A stretch of 64,000 nt of DNA from the NCBI RefSeq assembly GCF_011046735.1, contig NZ_CP049258.1, positions 5,660,001-5,724,000 of the forward strand, in the 5' to 3' direction. This document shows positions 18,113-26,389 of the stretch, in pieces; position 1 is the first letter of the stretch; each line of letters starts with the position of its first letter. Below the pieces are notes generated by a model. It worked only from the letters and a program-made list of their open reading frames with translations. It was not told the origin of the DNA and searched no databases. Origin of the DNA: Nordella sp. HKS 07 (lineage in GTDB: Bacteria; Pseudomonadota; Alphaproteobacteria; Rhizobiales; Aestuariivirgaceae). A program made the translations under genes and the position numbers.

Positions 18113-18499
18113 GTGCCCGAAGGAGATGGACTCGCGAATCTGCAGCCGCTGGCGGTCGCGGAAGGAGCTACGAAGCTTATTTTGGGCACGGGAGGAAAGG
18201 CACTCACGACCGTCACGTTGTTTGACCAGGGACTTACGCAGATCTTGCAAGCGGGAGTGACCGGGCTTCTGCCGAAGCATCCCTACCAGTTGGTGCTATC
18301 GGTGAACCCCGACGGGAGTGGCACTGTGGAGCCGCTTGCCAGCTTCATGACCAACCCGGCGGGTTCGGCCGTGGTTAACGCAACTGGACCGATCCGGCAG
18401 ATCGTCCAGGGTGACGTATCGGCTGCCCGCCGTTACCTTGGCATTCGTGAGGGCGCAACCGACGCGCCTGGCGCAATCGTGCAGGTTCAGCAGCCTTGA
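18113..18499 (+). CDS. Unrecognised protein fragment, possibly secreted type
   Basis: A GTG-started frame of 128 aa in a different frame from the hydrolase remnant. It has beta-rich, coding-like sequence (LTTVTLFDQGLTQILQ, HPYQLVLSVNPDGSGTVEPL, GPIRQIVQGD) but no signal peptide or usable upstream start, so it is probably the 3' part of a larger gene whose 5' part was lost at the junction with the hydrolase remnant. No family assigned. Confidence 0.4.
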   Translation: MPEGDGLANLQPLAVAEGATKLILGTGGKALTTVTLFDQGLTQILQAGVTGLLPKHPYQLVLSVNPDGSGTVEPLASFMTNPAGSAVVNATGPIRQIVQGDVSAARRYLGIREGATDAPGAIVQVQQP

Positions 18500-18515
18500 T
18501 GAAACGAGGTTCGAT

Positions 18516-18690
18516 ATGGCGCAGATCTGGCTGATTACCGGGGCGGGGCACGGACTGGGACGCAGCATCGCGGAGGCCACGCTTGAACGCTGGCGATCGC
18601 GTCGTCGCGACGGCGCGCGATGTTGCCAAGTTCCCGATTGGCCCCCTTGGCTGTCTTCATGACGGCAACGGCCCGCCGGCCTGCTTTTGA
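18516..18690 (+). pseudogene. Short-chain dehydrogenase 5' remnant, frameshifted
   Basis: It starts MAQIWLITGAGHGLGRSIAEAT, with the TGxxxGxG nucleotide-binding motif of SDR enzymes. After about 22 codons the coding sense shifts frame (NAGDRVVATARDVAKF continues in another frame) and the gene ends within about 60 more bases, overlapping the 3' end of the VOC gene. The catalytic Ser-Tyr-Lys region is absent. Confidence 0.75.
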
Positions 18691-19298
18691 ACCATGTACT
18701 CGGCATACCAGCTGGGCCAGTCCGGATCTCGCTCACCGGTCCGCTTCTCATGCTCGCCATGCGCGGCCTCGGCGCGGCGAAGCGCGCCCGCGAGTTCCCT
18801 CGTGGAGGTAAAGGTCGTGTGGTCGGCGTCCACGCGTCCGGGGAACCGTGTAGTGACCTCCTGGAGCAGCCAACCATTGCCGTCCGGATCGTTGAACGTC
18901 GCGTATGAGAAGTAGCTGCGCCGCTCAGGATCGGGGCCGCTTACAGCCGGTTGCCCTGGACCGGCGCGATGGAATACTTCGCTCACATCGGCACCGCGAT
19001 CGACGAGTTCGGCGCGCGCCGCCACGATGTCGGACACGACGAGGTAAAGTCCCTGGGCCGAGCCAGGCTTGGCCGATGTGACTCCGCGGCCAAAGTGGAT
19101 TGAGCACGGCGAGCCCGGAGGCGTGAACTGTATGACCCGAAAATCGTCGCCGACGGCGAATTCGCCATCGAGCCGCCAACCCAGCTTATTGTAAAAACTC
19201 TTGGCGCGATCGACGTCCGAAACCGGGATGACGACAACCTCGAGCTTCAAATCGACCGTCCGCGATATTGGGACCGTAGTAGCTGTTGTGTTGGACAC
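18657..19298 (-). CDS. VOC family (glyoxalase-like) protein with C-terminal extension
   Basis: A 213-aa protein. Residues 15-150 form the paired beta-alpha-beta-beta-beta units of the vicinal oxygen chelate fold: LEVVVIPVSDVDRAKSFYNK, SIHFGRG, LYLVVSDIVAARAEL, FNDPDGNGWLLQEV (C-terminal metal Glu). The last 60 residues are a charged extension (ALRRAEAAHGEHEKRTGERD, PDWPSWYAEYM) seen in some Hyphomicrobiales homologs. VOC enzymes bind a divalent metal and act as lyases, dioxygenases or resistance proteins; substrate unknown. Confidence 0.85.
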   Translation of the reverse strand: MSNTTATTVPISRTVDLKLEVVVIPVSDVDRAKSFYNKLGWRLDGEFAVGDDFRVIQFTPPGSPCSIHFGRGVTSAKPGSAQGLYLVVSDIVAARAELVDRGADVSEVFHRAGPGQPAVSGPDPERRSYFSYATFNDPDGNGWLLQEVTTRFPGRVDADHTTFTSTRELAGALRRAEAAHGEHEKRTGERDPDWPSWYAEYMVQKQAGGPLPS

Positions 19299-19413
19299 CG
19301 GAGAACTCCTTAGATTTGAGTATTTTACAGATCTGACCAGAGGCGCACAGTCCGATCAACTATGCGATGATATCGGTGGGACCTAAGAGCGGATAGCTCG
19401 TCTTTTCGCATCG

Positions 19414-21357
19414 CTATAGGAAATCTCGCGGAATGGCGCGATCCCATTCCCTGCTGCAGATTTTATTCACACCTTCGAAGGCGCGCAAACTCCCACGCAA
19501 ATGGAATGCATTGCGCGTGCAAGACAGCCGCATCTGAGTTTCTGTGCGGATTTGCCAAGTTCCCCGCGACATCGTCTGGGTCCGCTGCAGGTCGACCAGC
19601 GCACTGAGGGGATCGTCGTCCGCGACGTGAAACAGAGATTTGCCTCCAACGCCTAACTCCAGGCCGATGCGGTCGATGCGCTCGATGCGCATGCCGTTTC
19701 GATGGATGATTGTTGGTTTCTCCGGCAGCGCCGACTCGGGGCCGGGCAGCGGCGACAGCCGCGCGTCCGCTGCCTGAGGCGGGCGTTCCGGCAGGTCGAT
19801 GGTGCCGCCCAAAATCGAGAGCGTCGCCTTCTCAGGGCTTGGCCACATGATCGGCCAGTAAGCGGTTGAAAGAGCGAGCCTTATCCTGTGGCCGACGGGG
19901 AACACAGAACCCGCATCGTTGAGTTTAACACACACTGTGTAGCGTTCGCCTGTCACCAGCGGTGCGGGTGCTTCATGTCCGTCACGATGAGTGAGATTGA
20001 GCAGACCATAGCTAACGCGCATCGATTTGCCGGAGGGGTGGACATCGCATAGCCGAACCGCCAAGTTCGCAATCGGCCGGTCAGATGCGATATCGAGTGT
20101 CACAGTCGCGGCGCCGAGGATCTCAATCGGCGCATGGAGTTGCGGTGTCTCGAAAACGAGCGAGCGCATGTCATCTTCCTGCTGGTCGCCTGCCTGATCG
20201 CTCCCATGGCCGAAAGGAACCCAGTCGCCCGAGCATTTGCCAACAGTCTGGGGCGAACATATCGGGCGAGGCGTCAAAGCGGCTGCTTCGGTCCGCAGCC
20301 CCTCATCAGTCAGGAATAGGCGTCGGGATATCACTCCCGGTGACGGCCAAGAGGATTCGGCAACCCAGCGGCCCGGCAGCTCGCCATGATGCCGAGCCGG
20401 TTTCACGCTCTCTGTCATCCAGGCGCGCAGCATGGGGTCATCCATCACGTCCGTATCGATGCCTTTCAGCCAATAGTCCCACCACCGCAGCATTACTTGC
20501 AGAAAGCCGATCTGCGGGCCGGGAAGGGCAAAATGCGGATAGCCGCAGGCCCACGGCCCGATGAGGCCCCTGCGCGGCACCGACAGCTGCTCGAGCAGCC
20601 GGGGAATTGCATTCTTATAGCCATCGGTCCAGCCGCCGACGGCGTATACCGGACATTGGATTGCCGCATAATCCTCGCATACCGATCCATGCTTCCAATA
20701 GTCATCGCGCCGTTGGTGCCGCAGCCAGGTTTCAAAGAACAGCGGCACGTTCTCTAAGCGCTCCACCCACATTGCCCGCCAGCGATCACCGACAAGTGAT
20801 GGGTCGGGCGGCAGGCACATTGAGCCGAAGAAGAAGGAGGCCCATTCAAGTCCGGCGGTCAGAAGCGCGCCGCCCATGTAGTGTGCATCATCGGCGTAAC
20901 GATCATCGGTCGAGCAAATGGTTACGATCGCCTTGAGTGCCGGCGGGCGGCGCGCCGCAATCTGAAGTCCATTGAACCCGCCCCAGGAAATCCCCATCAT
21001 CCCGACCACACCGCTGCACCAGGACTGTGCCGCCAACCACTCTATGACCTCCAGGCCATCGTCCTGCTCTTGCTTTGCGTATTCGTCGAACAGCAAGCCG
21101 TCCGATTCGCCGCTGCCACGAATGTCGACCCGAACGCCCGCATAGCCGTGACCGGCAAGATAAGGATGAGTGAGCGCGTCTCGCTCATATGTCCCGTCGC
21201 GCTTGCGGTAGGGGAGATATTCGAGGATTGCCGGGACCGGGTTCAGCTCGGCATCGTCCGGCAACCAGATGCGAGCCGCCAGCATCGTGCCGTCCTTCAA
21301 CGGTATCAGCGTGTGCTCGATGGCCCGCACTGTCCTTGGAAAGGTCTTGACAATCAC
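19414..21357 (-). CDS. CocE/NonD family hydrolase (X-Pro dipeptidyl-peptidase S15)
   Basis: A 647-aa protein. The N-terminal alpha/beta hydrolase domain has AILEYLPYRKRDGT, VDIRGSGESDG and the nucleophile elbow GISWGGFNGL; the C-terminal jelly-roll domain (from about 340: PIEILGAATVTLDIASDRPI, NLTHRDGHEAP, VGHRIRLALSTAYWP) is the X-Pro dipeptidase C-domain. Such enzymes hydrolyse esters or peptides (cocaine esterase, glutaryl-7-ACA acylase). No signal peptide, so cytoplasmic. The length is normal. Confidence 0.9.
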   Translation of the reverse strand: MIVKTFPRTVRAIEHTLIPLKDGTMLAARIWLPDDAELNPVPAILEYLPYRKRDGTYERDALTHPYLAGHGYAGVRVDIRGSGESDGLLFDEYAKQEQDDGLEVIEWLAAQSWCSGVVGMMGISWGGFNGLQIAARRPPALKAIVTICSTDDRYADDAHYMGGALLTAGLEWASFFFGSMCLPPDPSLVGDRWRAMWVERLENVPLFFETWLRHQRRDDYWKHGSVCEDYAAIQCPVYAVGGWTDGYKNAIPRLLEQLSVPRRGLIGPWACGYPHFALPGPQIGFLQVMLRWWDYWLKGIDTDVMDDPMLRAWMTESVKPARHHGELPGRWVAESSWPSPGVISRRLFLTDEGLRTEAAALTPRPICSPQTVGKCSGDWVPFGHGSDQAGDQQEDDMRSLVFETPQLHAPIEILGAATVTLDIASDRPIANLAVRLCDVHPSGKSMRVSYGLLNLTHRDGHEAPAPLVTGERYTVCVKLNDAGSVFPVGHRIRLALSTAYWPIMWPSPEKATLSILGGTIDLPERPPQAADARLSPLPGPESALPEKPTIIHRNGMRIERIDRIGLELGVGGKSLFHVADDDPLSALVDLQRTQTMSRGTWQIRTETQMRLSCTRNAFHLRGSLRAFEGVNKICSREWDRAIPRDFL

Positions 21358-21892
21358 CGATGCACTCCAACGGATCAGCCGAATGTGAACGCGAAAGCTT
21401 CGACGCCCGCATTATCATACTCGATCTCGAACTGTCGATTCGAGGCTTGGCGTGAGCCCGGGCTGCCGGCATAGGGCGTCTCTGCGCTGAATCAATAGTC
21501 CGTGATGTCGGTATTGGGTCATTCGCTACCGGATCGCGCCCGTATCAAGTCCGGCCATGTCAGCTTTGCCCCGACAGCGACTAGTCTAAATTCTGCAGCG
21601 CAGCGAGATGACGCGATGAGCCAACTCCGGACATTGCTGCACAAGAATGCCGGAGACTCATGGCGTCTCTCCAAGCTATCATCACACCATGCTCGACCGC
21701 TGGCGCTGAAGCGCTGATTCGCATCGTGGATGGGCAGACAATTATCTTCATGCTCAACCTCGAAGCGAGGAGGCACAAGAGCCGCGAGGGCAAGATCGCG
21801 CTTGCAAGCGTGTCGCATCGGATCGCCGCCTCGGACGGTGCTGCCGACAACTACTGTCCGCCGCCCAGACCTTAAGGATGAACAGTAAGGAT
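21358..21892. other. Intergenic region with inverted repeat copy
   Basis: About 535 bases between two minus-strand genes. It holds dispersed repeat copy 3 in inverse orientation; no gene is supported. Confidence 0.5.
21511..21574 (-). repeat. Dispersed intergenic repeat, copy 3 (inverted)
   Basis: The reverse complement reads GTCGGGGCAAAGCTGACATG, GCCGGACTTG and GGTAGCGAATGACCCAATAC, matching 4551-4620 and 12507-12576. Confidence 0.7.
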
Positions 21893-23845
21893 TTAAGGGG
21901 TAAGCGTCCGGCTGATCCGGAAGCCGATGGTGGTGTTGGCGAACCTTGATTTGTCTTGCGAGATGCGTGCGGCCGAGCGGAGGTCGGGAGGATTGTCGTA
22001 CCAGGAACCGCCGCGGATGACACGCAGGTCGCAGTTACCTTCTGCTGTCCACGCCGAGCCGTCGATGGGTGGATTTCCCACATATCTTTCGTGCGAGCAA
22101 TCCTCGACCCACTCGGCGACGTTGCCGTGCATGTCGTGGAGGCCGAATGCATTGGCTTTGAAGCGGCCGACCTCCTCGACCCCTATACGGGACAACTCGC
22201 CGCGACAGCCGGTGCAATTGGCATTCTCCTTGCCGATCTCATCGCCCCAGAAATAGGCTGTTGTTTTGCCACCGCGCGCGGCATACTCCCATTCCGCCTC
22301 GGTTAATAGTCGATAGGGCTTGCCAGTCACCTTGACGATCCAGGCCACATACTGCTGGGCGTTGTCCCAGGACAATGAGCTCGCCGGCTCGCGACCGCTC
22401 AGGCCACCCCTCAAGCTGGATAATATGAAGTCGAGGGATAAGTAGTCCAGCGGGCGGCATCCACCATGCGCCGCGCACGCGTTCCACTCGTTTACAGTTA
22501 ACTCGAATTTGCCCACAGCGAACCGTTGGCCGATGGTTACCTCATGCGGCGGGCCCTCGCTGTTCTTATGCCCGAACTGGTCTGCCGGTGACCCCATTTT
22601 GAATTTACCGCCCGGGATGACGACCATATCGGGACAGTTCGTACATTCCCTGAACTTGTCGCCGGGCTTCAAGGCCTGCTCGTCTTCGGCAGCCAGCGGG
22701 GACGGCGAGATATCCAAGAAAAAAGGCTGGAAGCGCGCCACCTGAAAGAGGAAAGAACAGACGCCGAAAAGTAGCATGAGGCCAGCGGCGAAGGCCAGCA
22801 TGCTCGCCGCCTTGCGGCTCGGCGCAATGAAGTCCCGGTCAAGCTTAGGGATGTCATCGGAACGCTTTCCAAGCGAGGCATCTGGCGGACAACATCTCAG
22901 AACTCTGGGCAAATAAGTACACAACCAGGCAAATAACAAACAAGGCCCCATAATCGAAACGACCGACTCGAGGTTGGTAAGGTTGCCCAGATCGGCCACA
23001 AATAGCACACAGACGGCCGACGCAATCAACGTAGAGACGACCAGCGCCATGAAAAAGATGACCAATTGGCCTACGGTTGACTCTTCCCGCCCGGGCTGTT
23101 CGTGACCCAGCACCACCTCCTGCTCTGCCAAGACCCACCACCTCCAGATCCAGCACAGCACACTGGACGTCACCCACATAGCCAACGGGATCAGCGCCAA
23201 GAACAGAGCATGCTGAACCGGCGGAGCAGGTACCCAAGCAGGTACCCAACTTGGCAAATTGAACGGTACGGGTACGTCCGCCAGATCCCGATTCCAAAGC
23301 AAAAAGCCCAGAACTATCCAGGTTAAGCCGCTGATCCATCGTGCCGCCCGCAGGAAGCCGACCCGCCAAGCCGCACGTATGTCTACGAAGTCCGATTCTT
23401 CAGGAAGCTCATGCGTCCAGGGGCTCTCTGCCGTCTCGGCGCACACCCTTACGACCCGAAGCACGAATCCGTCCCGATTGTCCCAATAGGCGGTGTGGTC
23501 GCGCAACAGGGAGCCCAGATTCCAGATCTGTTTGGACTCATGTCCGCCTTCGGTTGTTCTCGTGCGACCGTTTGGCACTGGGTCGGCAGACGCGTAAAGA
23601 TCGACCCAACGACGAAGGCCCAACGGCCTACTCACTGGCGCTTGTACGATTTTCCTGCCCTCAGGTGAGAGAATGAAACCAATCGACCCATACAAGATAG
23701 CCAGCGCAGAGATCAGCCAAACAATGGGCTCCAAATAAAGATCCGAGAATTGATACACCCCCCAAAAAACGGCTAAGAGAACGCACAAGATGCCTACGAT
23801 ATATTTTTTTCGTCCATGGCTCAACATTCTTCCAAGGGTCATCAT
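21893..23845 (-). CDS. Membrane protein with C-terminal formylglycine-generating-enzyme-like (SUMF1) domain
   Basis: A 650-aa protein. Two hydrophobic segments lie near residues 15-65, three or four more between 160 and 380. The C-terminal third (from about 405) is an FGE/sulfatase-modifying domain: NCPDMVVIPGGKFKMGSPAD, YRLLTEAEWEYAARGG, NAFGLHDMHGNVAEWVEDC, LRVIRGGSWYDNP, TIGFRISR. Family members oxidise Cys or bind ligands; many bacterial copies lack sulfatase substrates. Its first 185 bp overlap the end of the preceding hydrolase gene in another frame; a later start cannot be excluded but would remove the first membrane segments. Confidence 0.85.
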   Translation of the reverse strand: MMTLGRMLSHGRKKYIVGILCVLLAVFWGVYQFSDLYLEPIVWLISALAILYGSIGFILSPEGRKIVQAPVSRPLGLRRWVDLYASADPVPNGRTRTTEGGHESKQIWNLGSLLRDHTAYWDNRDGFVLRVVRVCAETAESPWTHELPEESDFVDIRAAWRVGFLRAARWISGLTWIVLGFLLWNRDLADVPVPFNLPSWVPAWVPAPPVQHALFLALIPLAMWVTSSVLCWIWRWWVLAEQEVVLGHEQPGREESTVGQLVIFFMALVVSTLIASAVCVLFVADLGNLTNLESVVSIMGPCLLFAWLCTYLPRVLRCCPPDASLGKRSDDIPKLDRDFIAPSRKAASMLAFAAGLMLLFGVCSFLFQVARFQPFFLDISPSPLAAEDEQALKPGDKFRECTNCPDMVVIPGGKFKMGSPADQFGHKNSEGPPHEVTIGQRFAVGKFELTVNEWNACAAHGGCRPLDYLSLDFILSSLRGGLSGREPASSLSWDNAQQYVAWIVKVTGKPYRLLTEAEWEYAARGGKTTAYFWGDEIGKENANCTGCRGELSRIGVEEVGRFKANAFGLHDMHGNVAEWVEDCSHERYVGNPPIDGSAWTAEGNCDLRVIRGGSWYDNPPDLRSAARISQDKSRFANTTIGFRISRTLTP

Positions 23846-25178
23846 CGTCTTTTCGCTTATGGCCCGATTGCGTGCTCTGCTTCTTCCACCACCGGGCGCT
23901 GCCCCACATCATCCATGGGTCATCAATGTCCTCTCCGTTATTGTCCGGTTCCTTTCGCTGCTTCTTCCCCCACCGGGCCAAACCCAACAAGACCACGCGT
24001 TGGATCATCAATAAGAAAAGCACCAACGCGCCGCCGAGTAGAATTTGCCGCACCGTTGCGTTCAAGTACAACCAGACGGATAGCCCAGCCCCCAAAAGAA
24101 TGGCCCCGACCGCGAGAAGGACCGGGCTTATCTTCAACTCTGGCATTCTGTCAGCCAGGACTTTCTGGCTTGCGAGTTGGTTTGTACCCGCACCAAAGGT
24201 AATCAGCGCGTCCGGGACGAGGCGCCAAACTGCCGCTACCTCACGCTTATCGTTAGACGGCTCGAGGGCACCCAGAGCCTCTAGCACAACAGCCGCTCCT
24301 TGGGAGTGTGCGACTACGACGGTGTGCACGCAGAGCGGCTTGAGCCGCTTTAGACCCTTGAGAATGCATTCTCGGATCAGTGCGGCCCGAATTGGACTCT
24401 CGACGAAGGCGAAGCTATCGCCGGCCGTTGCCGTAAGCTTCGACTGAACAGCGAGCGCCAGCGTGCGAATCTGCGGGATGGGGATTAGCCCCAACAGCAG
24501 TGTCAGCCCGAGGACGGCGATTAGCGCGGGCGTTAGCGCTAATATGCCGATAAGCTGGAAAACCGCCTTAACGAGGGGTGCTATCGCGACGATGAGGTGG
24601 CGAATTGCCCTGGCGAGTGCGACTATCTTCGTCCGATCCAAAGGGCGCTTGAGTAGGCTGCTTGACAGTGGCTTGAGCGCTTGCCAGCTCCTTGTCGCGA
24701 GGCCAGCAGACTGCCAATAACGTTCCCCGAAATGGACCACGATAGACCATGGCAATGCTCTTACGCCCCATGACAGGAGTTCTCGGTAGCTCGGGGCAGG
24801 AAACGCCCCGGCCCACAAACCTTCGCGGAGTAGCCATCGTTCGGTGTGATCACCAGCGCTTAGCCGCAGCGCCACTTCGAAGTGACCAGTCTCAGGTGAA
24901 CCACCAAGAACCGCACGCTCTATGGATACCAAGACCCCTTCAGGAGCCGTGCCTTGGCTTTCTGCGGGGATGGATGGAGACGACGTTAAACGTTTTCGTC
25001 TCTCGCCTTCCGGTAAGCGACTTGCGCGCTCAATAGTCTTTAATAGCAAGTCGCCCCAATGGACCAACGTATCTCCGGCTCGCGGCGTGCCGATTCCGTG
25101 AACGAGCAAAACACCTAGCTGAAATTCTCGAGCGCTTGAGCTCGTGTCGCTTTCCTGAAGTTCGGCGTCATTGCGCAC
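23661..25178 (-). CDS. Membrane-associated serine hydrolase-like protein
   Basis: A 505-aa protein. LGVLLVHGIGTPRAGDTLVHWG near residue 25 is a lipase-type oxyanion segment, and VHTVVVAHSQGAAVVLEAL near 290 is a nucleophile elbow (AHSQG). Hydrophobic segments occur between 190 and 230 (LIVAIAPLVKAVFQLIGILA, LTPALIAVLGLTLLLGLIP) and near 345-390 and at the C-terminus. It resembles PGAP1/lipase-like hydrolases inserted in membranes. It is followed by the FGE-like gene with a 185-bp overlap, so the two are probably translationally coupled and work together. Confidence 0.75.
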   Translation of the reverse strand: MRNDAELQESDTSSSAREFQLGVLLVHGIGTPRAGDTLVHWGDLLLKTIERASRLPEGERRKRLTSSPSIPAESQGTAPEGVLVSIERAVLGGSPETGHFEVALRLSAGDHTERWLLREGLWAGAFPAPSYRELLSWGVRALPWSIVVHFGERYWQSAGLATRSWQALKPLSSSLLKRPLDRTKIVALARAIRHLIVAIAPLVKAVFQLIGILALTPALIAVLGLTLLLGLIPIPQIRTLALAVQSKLTATAGDSFAFVESPIRAALIRECILKGLKRLKPLCVHTVVVAHSQGAAVVLEALGALEPSNDKREVAAVWRLVPDALITFGAGTNQLASQKVLADRMPELKISPVLLAVGAILLGAGLSVWLYLNATVRQILLGGALVLFLLMIQRVVLLGLARWGKKQRKEPDNNGEDIDDPWMMWGSARWWKKQSTQSGHKRKDDDDPWKNVEPWTKKIYRRHLVRSLSRFLGGVSILGSLFGAHCLADLCAGYLVWVDWFHSLT

Positions 25179-26389
25179 GTTCCAGCTTCCCGCTCTTGCA
25201 GGTTAGCTTCTTTTACTGCCGGTATCGAGGTGTCGTCTCATTAGCCTTCCTGAGGCTCAAGACGAGGCATTATAGCTCTCAAATTCAGACTGTAAAAGTA
25301 GCCGGTCGTGAGTTCCGAAACAGGTCGTTGAGCGTCCGACTGATGATGTTCGCTTTATCCCAATAGCGCCAGTGCCAAGGCCGGAATCCCGATCGGTCTC
25401 AGCCCTCATCTCTAGCGCGCCTGCAACCGGGTTGAGCGATCTTCAATCAGATCACGCAATGTCGTCGGATCGCGACGCGGAGACAAACTTGCAGCCAACT
25501 ATTCAACCTTCGTCCAGCATGCGTCAATGAGGCAATGGTGGCGCGTAGATGAGTCAACGCTCTCTCGCGTCATATTGCGGTGCCGCGAAGTGCCACAGGC
25601 CTGGCTATCATCCCCTGCATGGAGCTCCGTACCAGCCCGTCATGCTCCGCGGCCAAACGATCGAAGGAGGAGGAGCCGTCGGCGAAGAATAAAGTCGTGA
25701 GGCGAAGGGCGAGCATGGCGAACCCAAGCGCGCAATATTCGCGGGTGTTCGGGGTGTTCGTGAACCTGGTCATCTCTTTGCGGATAGGGCCATGAAAGTG
25801 ATGATGGGTAAGCATCTCTTCCCTGACCGGGAGTAAGGGTGTGCAAGGATGCGCGATGGTGTGGCAGGAGATCGGGCGGGATTTCCCCGAAAACTCAGTG
25901 AGGTAATTCTCTCCACGAGTGAGGGCGAACATAGCGAACATTGTTCGCCGAATTTCGCAGGTGTGCGGGGCGAACGAACACGAACACACTCCTTTAGGAG
26001 TGTTCGTGTGTTCGTCACCTCGTTCGCTAAATTGAGCACCTAACCGCAGCTCCGAATGTCCGCTTCCGGGCGCAGAGCCGACACCTTCACTCAGGCCGAG
26101 GAGTTCCGCTTATGACCCAATGCGGACATCTTGGGGATATGCCGTCAATTAAAGCCATTCAAACGCCGATTGCGAAAACGCTCTTCATTGCTCTTCGGAT
26201 TGAGCGGCGTGCTTCAACGGCCAGGACGCTCCGTTCCCGAGAACCTTTCTCGCTTTCCAAACCCGATCAATTTCGGCCGAGTAGCACGATCGATGAAAGA
26301 ACGCGCGAACTGGCGGATCTTGTGGGCCGATTTGGTCTATCCCCACAATTCGCGCTATGGTCACTCATAGATTGGGGAATACGTGGATG
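25179..26389. other. Long intergenic region with GTTCG-rich repeats
   Basis: About 1.2 kb with no supported gene between divergent transcription units. 25735-26030 is rich in GTTCG/CGAAC units (GTGTTCGGGGTGTTCG, GCGAACATTGTTCGCC, the 25974-26014 inverted repeat). 26054-26130 carries two copies of the dispersed motif (GAATGTCCGCTTCCGGGC and TGACCCAATGCGGACAT). Open frames here look like products of the repeats. Confidence 0.5.
25974..26014. repeat. Inverted repeat / hairpin in GTTCG-rich region
   Basis: ACACTCC-TTTA-GGAGTGT forms a perfect 7-bp stem with a 4-nt loop (25986-26003), extended with bulges by CGAACGAACACGAAC on the left and TCGTGTGTTCG on the right. No T-run follows, so it is not a clear terminator. 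Confidence 0.6.

Noticed and set aside
25570-26040. Frames in the GTTCG-rich region
   Set aside because: Peptides reflect the repeats and hairpin; several frames are open at once, as expected from short-period repeats.
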